From: Diplolepis rosae | Lineage: Eukaryota; Arthropoda; Insecta; Hymenoptera; Diplolepididae | NCBI GenBank assembly: GCA_030998225.1 | Contig: JAPYXD010000041.1 | Location: 248,001 to 312,000 of the forward strand | DNA length: 64,000 bases | Direction of reading: 5' to 3' | In this document: piece by piece, positions 46,390 to 55,733 of the stretch | Layout of the letters: each line of letters opens with the position of its first letter | How positions within the stretch are numbered: the first letter of the stretch is position 1 | Notes under the pieces: model-generated | Told to the model about the DNA's origin: nothing | Seen by the model: only the letters and a program-made list of their open reading frames with translations | Databases searched by the model: none | Program-made: the position numbers and the translations under genes

Positions 46390-46809
46390 AATAGCCACAG
46401 CGGGAACTTGTTCGCTAAAGACATTGTTAACTTAGATATAGCAAAAGATGTTAGCATAGTTTTTAACAATTTCAAGCATCCTGACCTAGAAAAAGAAATT
46501 TTGAAAAAAGGAGGCGTTAAAATTGTTTTAGTGGGTGACACAAGTTGGTGTACTTATCGAGATCATTTTGTAAATTTTATGCGTAATTTTAATCCTATGC
46601 GAACCATTATTGCTGAAGGACAATTCAAAGTGAAGCAAGAAGTGATAATGCTTCTTTTTGATGAAGAGTTGGAAGTTCCAGTGCGATCTTGCATTAACGT
46701 TTTTAATCCAGATTGCGTGCTCATAAATAAATGCCAGTCAACACATTTCAGTATAGCAGATGCTTCAGAAGAATGGTTTCAATTAGTTGTTCCCGAAGGG
46801 CATGAATAA
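46390..46809 (+). pseudogene. hAT transposase, continuation after insertion
   Basis: NSHSGNLFAKDIVNLDIAKD, KGGVKIVLVGDTSWCTYRDH and FNPDCVLINKCQSTHFSIAD are the segment following the C(N)SH motif of hAT DUF659-type transposases. The phrase joins in sense with the end of 42264-42856, showing that 42857-46389 is inserted DNA. The frame ends at 46807-46809, before any C-terminal dimerisation domain is seen. Confidence 0.82.
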
Positions 46810-47294
46810 TTTGAAGACTTTTCCATAACATAACAGGGTTCTATACGGAACCAAACATTGTTACGCTAGGCTCTTCTAGGCACGCAGAGAGTGAAGTTGT
46901 GTATAGATATAGATGCGGAATTGAAAGTGATAATTTCACCCTATCCCAGGGCAGTCAGACGTCAGGGGAAGGTAAAGTTCTAAACCCAGCGGAGAGATGG
47001 CATTCTTTTCAAGATTCGCTGATATAACGGTTGAAGCAAAGATGTGTGCTGCATCCCTGAGACTAACCCTTACAACAGTCAAAACAAGCCAATAGAATAA
47101 GGTTTTACTAGTCGACTATAACCTTTTGTTTTGAGCATAAATTTTTTCGCAATTCACAAGCAGCTGTTCTTTTCCTTCAGGATACAATCAATACTAATTC
47201 CTGTAGGAACAATAAATATTTAGAACAAAAATACTACATATAAAGAAACGTATTGAATTTAATAATTATGCTTTATCTAAACAATTTGTAAAAT
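46810..47294. other. No gene recognised
   Basis: Possibly the 3' remainder of the hAT element; its terminal repeat was not identified. Confidence 0.4.
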
Positions 47295-47784
47295 TTAAGG
47301 CCATGGATCAACCAGTACAGTAGACTAAATCAATCAAATCAGTTTCCCGGTTCCCCCCAAAATTTTTCCACAATAATGCATTTTATGCAACGGAAGCACG
47401 TTTTTCGCGTCATTCTGGATTTGCTAATGTTATTAAACATCCCCGGAATGACGCGAAAAACGTCCTTCCCTTGCATAAAGTATCTTATGCAACTTGAAGC
47501 TAAGCGCGTACTCGTCCAGCTCGTCCTCTGCCGAGTACAGCAAAGCTTGGCTCCGCGTTACATAATGTACTATTTTTAAACATATTAGCGAATTACTTTA
47601 GATTTCAATTAGTTCTTAGCAATTCCTATTTTACCGGCACTGAAATTTTTTTAATTGTTAACAATTAATTTATGTCTACAGCTATCCGTTAATATGTCCT
47701 AAAGTTTCAGCTTAAAAAACTCATTATTGAGAAAAACTGATTTTATTGATCTAGTCAGCTGTATGGGTTGATCCATGGCCTTAA
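47295..47784. mobile_element. TTAAGGCCATGG family copy (490 bp)
   Basis: TTAAGGCCATGGATCAACC at 47295 and its inverse GGTTGATCCATGGCCTTAA ending at 47784. TTAA at each end could be the target duplication. Inside are two inverted CGGAATGACGCGAAAAACG-like blocks. Confidence 0.88.
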
Positions 47785-48239
47785 ATCATAAAATTAAAAA
47801 TTTATAATAGAATCACGTTAATAAATGCTTTTAAAGAGAAGCATTTACAAACTTTGTTTGACACAGTTTCTGAAAAAACATATATTTTTCGTTTCAATTC
47901 CAAAAAATACGATTAAAATTCAAAAATTCCATTTTTTAGACAAAATATGTGAGATACAAAAAAACGTTTGTATGGAAAATTGTTTGCCTAAATGAGGTTT
48001 ACAAATTCTCATTAAGACATTTCGGGACAGGATATATATTTTATGTTTTGATTTTTAATATTAAAAAATTTCGATTTTTTTTACCAAAATATGTGAGATA
48101 CGAAATAAGCGTGGTTATGCAAAATCGTTTCCTTAAATAAAGTCTACGATTGTTTTTTCTTTTTGAGAGATTTGGAAGAAAATAAATTATTTTAATAATA
48201 TAATTTATTAAAAAGTTACTGAAATGTATACAGAAAATC
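47785..48239. other. No gene recognised
   Basis: AT-rich. A diverged internal duplication exists (AAATATGTGAGATACAAAA near 47942 and AAATATGTGAGATACGAAAT near 48087). Confidence 0.5.
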
Positions 48240-48560
48240 GAGCGCGAAGCGCGAGCGTCATAATGAGAATGTGTTCCTTATGGCTAATAGAGCCTTAAGT
48301 AAATTGAATCTCCTGTTTCACTTAAATTCAAAAAAAAGTAGAGTGACTTTGAGAAAATGTGTAATTCACATCATCTGTAATATTATTATAAAATTGGCTT
48401 GAGCTTCAGTATCAAATTATAAGAAATAAACTTAAATGTATGCGAAGCGCGAGGTCCAGAAAGAACGGAGCGCGACGATCGAATCGCGCGCCCTAGGCGC
48501 GCTCAAACATACGAGCTGCGCGCGAAGCGCGCAACGAGAATGTGCCCGCGAAGCGGGCAG
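48240..48560. repeat. Cluster of GC-rich short palindromes
   Basis: GAGCGCGAAGCGCGAGCG (48240), GCGCGCCCTAGGCGCGC (48484), GCTGCGCGCGAAGCGCGC and GCCCGCGAAGCGGGC (48545) are short hairpins with AA loops, in otherwise AT-rich DNA. Confidence 0.8.
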
Positions 48561-49405
48561 ATTTTTTTTATTTGATCTGTAACAAAAAGAATCATAAAAT
48601 TTGAAATTTTCATCATGATAGTAGGGATTGGTTAAAAAAAAAGCACAACAATTTTTTTAATAAATAACGTATTCAAGCACCTTCTATGGAAAAAAAACTG
48701 AACCATCCTAATTAAAAATATTAATGCTTTTTTTAAAAGTTAGTATGAATATTTATAATAATTATGTACATTAAAAATGTTATAAGTTAGCATTAAACAA
48801 TTTATAAATGAAAAAGTTGTATGAATTGATGTTTTTATCAAATTGTAGTAATATGCAGATGTGATATTATAGCTTATGCTCCAAGAGGAAAGTCAAGTAA
48901 GTTTTGAGTATATTGATAAAATACAGAATAGTATGCATTTGAATTTTTTACAAAGTAAGCTGATGAAAGCTTATTAAAAGTAAATGCATCAGTTGAACAT
49001 TATTTTTTCTACGTGCAGCGTGATTTTTATGTAAAGTGTTGCTTCTTTTTTAAGTTGATTTTGGTTCAAAACGAATCTTCTTTTATGTTATGCAAGTGGG
49101 TTTTCACTCATGAGTCGATTCCAAACCAAACAGTGTATTTCGAGTAATTCTTTTCTTATAATAAGGGAAAATAACTCTAAATAACGTTAAAACTACAGTC
49201 CCATAAATACTCGTCGACTCGCTCATTTTTTATAACGCTATTCGTCCCTTATTTAGAAATACTCCCAAGTAACGGAACCTCTATTGATTTCTGAACAAAA
49301 TATGTTGCCGCATTAAATTCGAAACTTTATGGTGTTCATGAAAAATGTCAATTCACATAGAAAAATAATAAATAGTATAACAATAAAAGTTATAATGACT
49401 TTTAT
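48561..49405. other. No gene recognised
   Basis: AT-rich with no supported feature. Confidence 0.45.
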
Positions 49406-49408
49406 GAT

Positions 49409-49447
49409 TTATATATATATATGTGTGTGTGTGTGTGTATATATATG
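49409..49447. repeat. AT/GT microsatellite
   Basis: ATATATAT, then (GT)n, then ATATATAT; borders the foldback at 49438. Confidence 0.9.
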
Positions 49448-49662
49448 CAATAAGGACGCGAGTCAACTGTCCATAGCGAAAGCATGAGTGCGAATGAGAG
49501 AAACACGGGGAGGCATAAGCGAATAAGAATCTCTCTACCTAAACGACCATCTGTTGTTTAGCGTTTAGAATGAGACACTCTTATGTCGCTCTGTGTTTCT
49601 CTTATTTCCAATTATGCATTCCCTATGGGCGGTTAACTCGCGTTCCTACTATATATATAAAT
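49438..49662. mobile_element. Foldback element (about 225 bp)
   Basis: AAGGACGCGAGTCAACTGTC with CGAATGAGAGAAACAC on the left is matched inversely by GTGTTTCTCTTATTTCC and CGGTTAACTCGCGTTCCTAC on the right. TA-rich flanks. Confidence 0.75.
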
Positions 49663-50067
49663 TATTGGTATTCTTCATGTTTTTGCTATGTTTACTCGAG
49701 GACTAAATACATTAGTCGAGTCCCAAAATGTCCGAGCTTAGTAGCACACATGACATTTTTTGCAAAATGCGTCCTAAAGAAATGTTTCGAGTATCTGTAG
49801 AGCGGCAGTGAGGCTGTCCAATTACGACTCGGTGGATTGCGAACATGTTATATCAATAATGTGTATATACGGCGAGGACGACTATACCTTCTGCGAAAAG
49901 TAATTGACTTAAACCTGCAATATCCCCAATATCCTTTATTTTTATTTTTTCCCTGAAAAAAAAAATTGAAACGTTGAGTTCTCATGGCTAGAATAACGTA
50001 GTCGCTATAAGCAGCAAACTTCACACTCGTTGAATCCGTTGTGGTTTGTTTCGAGTAATGCATAATG

Positions 50068-50190
50068 TTTTTCATAGCAACTCTTTTGAGAATTTTATTT
50101 GATGTAACTATAGAGCGAGTGGAAGCTGCGATTTTTAACTCTACTTTTGAAGTTTCAAGCCTAGGATTGGAAATCGCAGTTTCAAAAGAG
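50068..50190. repeat. Fragment of the 40008-type foldback
   Basis: TTTTTCATAGCAACTCTTTTGAGAATTTTA (in part) and TGTAACTATAGAGCGAGTGG follow the unit at 40256. The second half is degraded. Confidence 0.7.
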
Positions 50191-50516
50191 CCCTGCTGGA
50201 AGTAAAAGGATTGAATAAGATAGGAACTGGGGGATTGGAAAAGATAGAACATTTCTATCTCCCAACCCATCACTTTTCATCCCCAAAACTCTATCTTTTT
50301 CTATCTCCACACTTATCCAGAGTGACCGGGAATATCTATCTTTTTATATCCCTATGTCTGGTAATATCTATCTATTCCAATCCCTTAGTCTATCCGCCGA
50401 CTGAAGTAGTATCTATCTTTTTCTCTATCTTTCGTGATGGACCACTTGTATCTTTTTCTATCCTACATTTATCTCCTCATAGTGCAAATGTTAACCTCTC
50501 TCTATATCCCTCAGTA

Positions 50517-51437
50517 CCAGGTGTACAAGTATGCAACCGGTAATTTGTTTGAGAAAATACACGTTTATTTAATAAAAATGGTTATACATTCAATCTTCAA
50601 AGTAATGGCCATTGCTAGCCACACATTTTTCCCATCTCTCTGGCAATTTGTGTATGCCTCGCCAAAAAAATTGTTCGTTTTTTGAGTCAAACCAGTCATC
50701 GAGCCATTTTTTCACATCTTCGTACGAATCGAAGCGTTGTTCAGCAAGTGCGTGCCCCATTAATGAAAATAAGTGGTAGTCAGATGGAGCCAAGTCTGGT
50801 GAATAAGCCGCATGGGGGAGGGCTTCCCAGCCGTACGAATTTACCAATTCCCGAGTCTTTTTTGTTCAATGTGCTGGTGCATTGTCATTAAGAAAAATCA
50901 CTTTGTGTTGCCTAGTTTGATATTCTGGACGTTTTTGGCGCAAAGCACGATTCAAATCAGCCAATTGTTGTTGGTAGCGTTGACCAGTAACTGTTTCACC
51001 TGGTTGCAGAAGGTCAAACCAGATAACACCCTTCTGATCCCAATCTTCGAACTTTTTTGGTGGTTTTCCACGATCTTCGTTTCTCACATCAAAATTACCA
51101 CTTTTGAATTTTTTAAACCACTCGAGACACTGTGTTTTGCCTAGAGCATGCTGGCCGTAAGCTTCTACAAGCATTCGATGGGCTTCCAAAGCAGATTTCT
51201 TCAATTGGTAACAGAAAATCAATGATGTCCGCAAATCGTAATTTGAAGGCACAAAAATCGACACTTTTACTAGCGAAAAAAAATTAGTTGTTGTATGAAA
51301 CTTGATTGTTTATGAACTGAATATTGTTGACAGAACTCAATGCGAAGAAATGGCGTCAATGATTTGGTTTGACAGAGCGTATAGTTTTACCTAGCAACAC
51401 ATATATGTCATTACCGGTTTCATACTTGTACACCTGG
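50517..51437 (-). mobile_element. mariner element, internally deleted
   Basis: CCAGGTGTACAAGTATGCAA at 50517 and its inverse ending CACCTGG at 51437 are the terminal repeats, with TA outside each. It sits in a region of GATAG/CTATC-rich sequence (50220-50510 and 51540-51880) that is pyrimidine-rich on the left and purine-rich on the right. Confidence 0.92.
50590..51264 (-). pseudogene. mariner transposase without first catalytic region
   Basis: The N-terminal part (51264-50866) holds NYDLRTSLIFCYQLKKSALE and CLEWFKKFKSGNFDVRNEDR, then jumps from PPKKFED to WDQKGVIWFDLLQPGET. The region with the first catalytic Asp is therefore lost. FLNDNAPAH holds the second Asp. After a frameshift the C-terminal part (50847-50590) holds YSPDLAPSDYHLFSLMGHAL with the third Asp and LPERWEKCVASNGHYFED. 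It belongs to the same subfamily as the remnants at 6103 and 31641. Inactive. Confidence 0.9.
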
Positions 51438-51976
51438 TATCTATTCTTACCACGAAATGAAGAATGCAGTTTTAAAAAGTATTGTGACCACTTTACATAG
51501 GGGAAGACCATTACTTCATTGGTCATAAAATATAATCACCCTCATAGAAAAAGAATATAAAATATCTTAGTAGTGAACTGATCTTCTTTTGTTGTAAAGA
51601 GAAATAATGAGAGATAGAAAGAGAGTTTAAAATTTGTAATGGGGAGAGATAGGCATCGAATAGATTGGCAAGAAGATAGAAAAACATTGACGTTGATAGA
51701 TGAAGGATAGAATGAGATAAAAAAGGGGAAATTGAAGAAGATATACGTAAATTTAGATTGACAAAGACATAGAAAAAGATTTACGTGGATAGGTAAAGCA
51801 TAGGATGAAATAGAATGAAAGATTGCAAAAGATAGACGTGAAGTTAGATTGACAAAGAGATAAAAAAATTGTTTGAAGTCAACCACAAAAAGGAGTTAAG
51901 AACAATTTCATCTACATATATCACGTCACTATGCCCAGGATTTTTTATTTGCATGCGTCTTTTGCAATAACATAAT

Positions 51977-52487
51977 TTATGTGCCTCCGGCGCATTAAGG
52001 CGTTTTTATGCTACAGTTGAGAGTAGCGTAATTTTCTGTATTCCGTTACAGAGGAATATAATGTAAAAATTGAACTGCGCATGCGCATATAGTCTTACAG
52101 CGGAGCAGAATCTTCTTATTCATCTTCTTTTTCGTACAGCGTTGGCACCGTACGGACAAAGCCTTGTACATTTGAAATGCGCATGCGTCTATTACAATAC
52201 GCTACTACTAACTACTACACAAGATCGAGAAAATCAAAATGGCCGGAAGTATTCGCAGAAAAACTCGGAAATGCGCCGAAGTCACATAAAATAGAATATG
52301 CGGCACATGATTCGGGTGATTACGAGACTCGCTTAAAATGCTTGCAGGACTGATCGCACCTCGGTTTCGTATCGGCATCGTCTCGGCTTTGCCTCAGCTA
52401 CGCCTTATCAACGCTTCGACTACGATCTCCTGCGAGCATTGTCGCTCGTCGCGTAATAACCCTCTCATTATGCGCCTAGGCACATAA
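51977..52487 (-). mobile_element. TTATGTGCC family, copy D (inverted)
   Basis: Begins TTATGTGCCTCCGGCGCATT and ends TTATGCGCCTAGGCACATAA. Contains the family blocks GAACTGCGCATGCGCATAT and GGCACCGTACGGACAAAGCC. Confidence 0.85.
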
Positions 52488-53284
52488 TATACTATTATGC
52501 CAAAAAAATCGCATTTTGAGCATAAATTTGACGTAATACTGCAATTTTGCATTCGTTAAACATTCTACATAAAGACTAAACTTCAATTCACTTGTTTTTT
52601 CAAATATTAGACCAAAAATCAAGTTTTCTCTGTATGAAGCCCCATGTTAATTTCAGAAGCTCGTGAGGACGGGTTAATATTTTTAAAAAAATACGCACTT
52701 ACTTTTTTTGTAGAATCTCACAAAATATGGAAGATCGCGAACCTCTATCATAAAGGTTTTATCTGCCCTACTGGTGTATATACATTGTTTTAATGTGTAT
52801 TCTTTTTTTAAGGAAAATCCGGGTATAAAGTGAAATTGAAAAGTTTGTTTAAATATGAGAAAAGAAATCAGATCTCATATTTATAAAATTATATGTTATT
52901 TTTTAATTTTCCTGACGAATGAAACTGTAAAATTCAAATTTCTCAAAATGCCTATATGTATGCATAAAATAAAATTTGTTGGGTAACAGAAGTGTTGCCA
53001 ACGTTGTGAATCACGAAAATTAAGAACTAATCGTTGTTCTCCGTGGTTACTCCTTGTTGAGTTAAAGGACAGCAATCAATATTGAAGCGATTTTTATATA
53101 AGTTTTGATCATATATTCTCTAACACGCGTTTACAATTTTGATGGTTAGCTTAGCTGATCAATTTTGACAGTGAATTAATGAACATAATCAGATGAGACG
53201 CTAGGCTAGGTTTCAATTTTTATGGTGGGATTGTAATCGAGCAGCTCGAGTAAGGATAAGAGAATGTAAGTTATAGAGGAGTAG
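52488..53284. other. No gene recognised
   Basis: AT-rich sequence; nothing supported. Confidence 0.45.
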
Positions 53285-53577
53285 GTTCCCAGGTGGAAAT
53301 TTACTACTGGGACTGTACCATGCCAGTACCGTCGTCGGATTTCTGGTGCTGGCAGGGTACTTGTGCAATATCGGCATGGATACTGGCATAGTACTTGCTA
53401 TATTCTCAATGATAACTCGGCTCGGAATTGTCGGCCAGTACTTTCCTGGTACTTGAAATTAGTACTGGTCCAGTACTATCAGTCGGTACTGCCATAGTAC
53501 TGACTAAACTCCTAATTATAACTTGGCTGGGAATTGGCAGTCACTACTGATCCAGTACTATCACCCGCACGAAGGAA
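53285..53577. repeat. AGTACT-rich degenerate repeat
   Basis: AGTACT or near variants occur about a dozen times (CCAGTACTTTCCTGG, GGTCCAGTACTATC, CATAGTACTGAC), giving many small palindromes. Two longer segments (near 53392-53430 and 53500-53535: AACTCGGCTCGGAATTG, AACTTGGCTGGGAATTGGCA) are repeats of each other. Confidence 0.65.
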
Positions 53578-53790
53578 AATAGTTGGAATAATTTTACTCG
53601 ACTGACGGTTGAACTTGGGTCATAAAGACATTTCAACATTTCTCTTGAAAAAACATTCTTAGCTGGAGCCTGCTATTAGTCATCTAATACATAAACAGCA
53701 TACAAATACATTCACACCATTTAGTCGCAGCCAATCATATTTTTCACCACAAATACACTTAAATATATAACTTCACATATAAAAACCTAA
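53578..53790. mobile_element. Left part of a 36821-type element
   Basis: CACGAAGGAAAATAGTTGGA, TAATTTTACTCGACTGACGG and GGAGCCTGCTATTAGTCATC follow 36821-37210. The right part is absent. Confidence 0.7.
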
Positions 53791-53792
53791 TA

Positions 53793-53796
<4 letters not shown>

Positions 53797-53822
<26 letters not shown>
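53797..53822. repeat. AT microsatellite
   Basis: About 13 AT units, just outside the 3' side of the retroelement. Confidence 0.9.
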
Positions 53823-53826
<4 letters not shown>

Positions 53827-54000
53827 CGATACGCTTTTATCGAATCACGCACACGCTCGCTTACAATGCTGAGGCATAACACTTGAAAGTGTCTCATAAA
53901 GTGACTGCAAGAGTTATCCGAAGCTTGTCTGAGTACCAGTTTCATGACTAGAGTTTTTGAGCCTCACCTAAAGAAAAATAAATCAACCTTTTTTTATAAA

Positions 54001-54396
54001 TTATTCATAAAATATTTTAAAAATCAATATTGAATTAGTCCATTTTTGTAAAGCTTCTTTATTGTTTTTATCGCTTATATTATAAAATTTAGATTCTGTT
54101 ATTAAGCATTTTTCTAAATTTTCTTCTAAAAATATATATTTCGTGGAAAGTGTTTCCAAGACTCTAGCTGCTGCATTTTGTTTTGCTACTTTCTTTTGGG
54201 ACGCAGGTTCTCCAACACAAGCATACGTTAAATTATTTTTTAAAATTTCACAAGTTGCCTCGAATGGCGGTAGTTCTTGATGTATTCCAAGAGATTTTAC
54301 TGTGTATTCTGGTATTGAAAAATCATACTCAATACTTATTTCATTAAGTATTTGTACTGCGCTACCCTTTGTCAAATCTCTTTGTTGCATTGCCAT
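54001..54396 (-). CDS. dsRBD protein (3'-most gene)
   Basis: I start at the ATG at 54396 (MAMQQRDLTKGS, 131 residues). The longer frame begins with a TTG that lies inside an acceptor. Residues 11-84 are the most canonical dsRBD of the set: SAVQILNEISIEYDFSIPEY, then FEATCEI and YACVGEPASQKKVAKQNAAA with the basic KKVAK patch at 68-72 that contacts the RNA backbone. The C-terminal 45 residues are helical and unassigned. A stand-alone dsRBD of this size resembles viral RNAi suppressors that mask dsRNA (inference). Confidence 0.8.
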   Translation of the reverse strand: MAMQQRDLTKGSAVQILNEISIEYDFSIPEYTVKSLGIHQELPPFEATCEILKNNLTYACVGEPASQKKVAKQNAAARVLETLSTKYIFLEENLEKCLITESKFYNISDKNNKEALQKWTNSILIFKIFYE

Positions 54397-54405
54397 TGTC
54401 CTTAT

Positions 54406-54408
54406 CTG
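54406..54408 (-). promoter_or_regulatory. 3' splice acceptor for the last dsRBD gene
   Basis: ATAATTCTTTTGCAG on the - strand, 9 bases before the ATG. Confidence 0.55.
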
Positions 54409-54504
54409 CAAAAGAATTATCTATTTGAGTTGTTTGTGACTTAATTTGATATAAATGGAAATTAGTTATTATTATTGTTAATAATTATGTATATGGATTA
54501 TAAA

Positions 54505-54867
54505 TTATTCGTTTTCGGCGTTTGCTAACTCAAAGAGATATTCAGTGCAAAGAAAACATTGGTCTGCTCTGAAACGTATGAAAAAAATTTGCTCTTCGCA
54601 GACAGAACATTTTAATTCGTTAAGATCCGTGGTTACAATGTGGCGGTTAAGGAAAGGTACAGATATTTCTGATTCAAAAAAGGTAATTTTAAATCTGTAA
54701 CATTCTTTACATATGAATTTTTGATCTAAAGTATTCTGATATATTTCGTTTTCTGGAGAGTAACAACAAAAATGTTTCATAATTATTTGATCGATATACG
54801 GTTGGTAGTACTGTTCGTCGTTTTCTGGATTTTCGGCTTGAATGGATTCAAAATCATGCGGCAGCAT
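54505..54867 (-). CDS. Cys-rich accessory protein 2 (paralogue of protein 1)
   Basis: A 120-residue acidic protein. KFICKECYRF, LKCSVCEEQ and DQCFLCTEYLFE are three CxxC pairs arranged as in the neighbour at 54989, so one gene probably arose by duplication of the other. It starts 121 bases after that gene. TTTGTTATAG, a weak acceptor, is 4 bases before the ATG. There are no membrane signals. Function unknown. A zinc-binding adaptor or host-factor antagonist would fit, but nothing in the sequence shows it. Confidence 0.58.
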   Translation of the reverse strand: MLPHDFESIQAENPENDEQYYQPYIDQIIMKHFCCYSPENEIYQNTLDQKFICKECYRFKITFFESEISVPFLNRHIVTTDLNELKCSVCEEQIFFIRFRADQCFLCTEYLFELANAENE

Positions 54868-54988
54868 TTTTCTATAACAAATTCGTTATTGAGCTTTAAA
54901 ATACTAACTAGATCCTAACAGTGTTTTGCTTAAAGAGAATTTTCTAGACATATTTGAAATTTTATTTATGACTACAATTTATAATATT

Positions 54989-55396
54989 TTATCGAAAAAC
55001 ATTTTCAATTATAACTTCGTTTCCTAATTGAAGTTGCATTTTATTTTTTAAGAATTGCTCAGTACAACCTTTACAGTCGATTGCCCTACAGCGTGGCGTT
55101 ATTAATGCTTCCCTACAACCGTTACAATTCATATTAACGCATTGTATTTTACAAACTGAGTGCCATGAGGTACAGAATTCGTATTCATTTTGTTCTGTAA
55201 TTGGTAATTTTTCGAAGCAAAATTGGCAAAATTTCTTTGTTGTTTGCTGACTGTAATAAATGAATAAGGTTGACTCTTCTAAGTCGAAACAAAAACTATT
55301 TATTAAATGTCCATATGTGATTGGATAATCCTGTGGACATACACCGTCCACAGGTCCTGAGTGGAACACGATCGGTTCTGCCGCAGTCGGAATCAT
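54989..55396 (-). CDS. Cys-rich accessory protein 1
   Basis: A 135-residue protein with thirteen or so cysteines, several in CxxC pairs: FCQFCFEK, CVNMNCNGCRE and IDCKGCTEQF. The pattern suggests two or more zinc sites. There is no signal peptide or membrane segment. It is related to the next protein: both have a CxxC-(R/E)E, an R-x(3-4)-C and a final CxxCTE at the same spacing. An acceptor-like CCCTTTCTTTTTAAATTTATAG (last bases at 55398-55400) lies one base before the ATG. Function unknown. The domain does not match a zinc finger that I know. Confidence 0.6.
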   Translation of the reverse strand: MIPTAAEPIVFHSGPVDGVCPQDYPITYGHLINSFCFDLEESTLFIYYSQQTTKKFCQFCFEKLPITEQNEYEFCTSWHSVCKIQCVNMNCNGCREALITPRCRAIDCKGCTEQFLKNKMQLQLGNEVIIENVFR

Positions 55397-55733
55397 TCTA
55401 TAAATTTAAAAAGAAAGGGATCTAAATTTACTTAACTATACCCTTGATTATATAATTTTTATACTTTATCTATTTAATTCGTGCAAAAGTACCGAAATTT
55501 GATTCTAACAGAAGTTATACATTATTGAAAGGTATTCTACTTCTCCATTAGAAAAACAATTCTTATATTACAATACCCTTACAAAAACTGTTCTTCTAAA
55601 GGTACATTCCCAATGATCATGCTGTGGTTTTACAGTATAGAAAGAGAGGGATGGATTGTACTTGTACCAGGAAGGTTGAAAGGGTGGAACATATGGTCCT
55701 TTCCAGTTTATAGATACGTTTGAAAAGAAGTAG

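Noticed and set aside
53820..54000. 3' LTR of the complex element
   Set aside because: A purine run and TATA-like sequence are present, but without the partner LTR no border can be supported.
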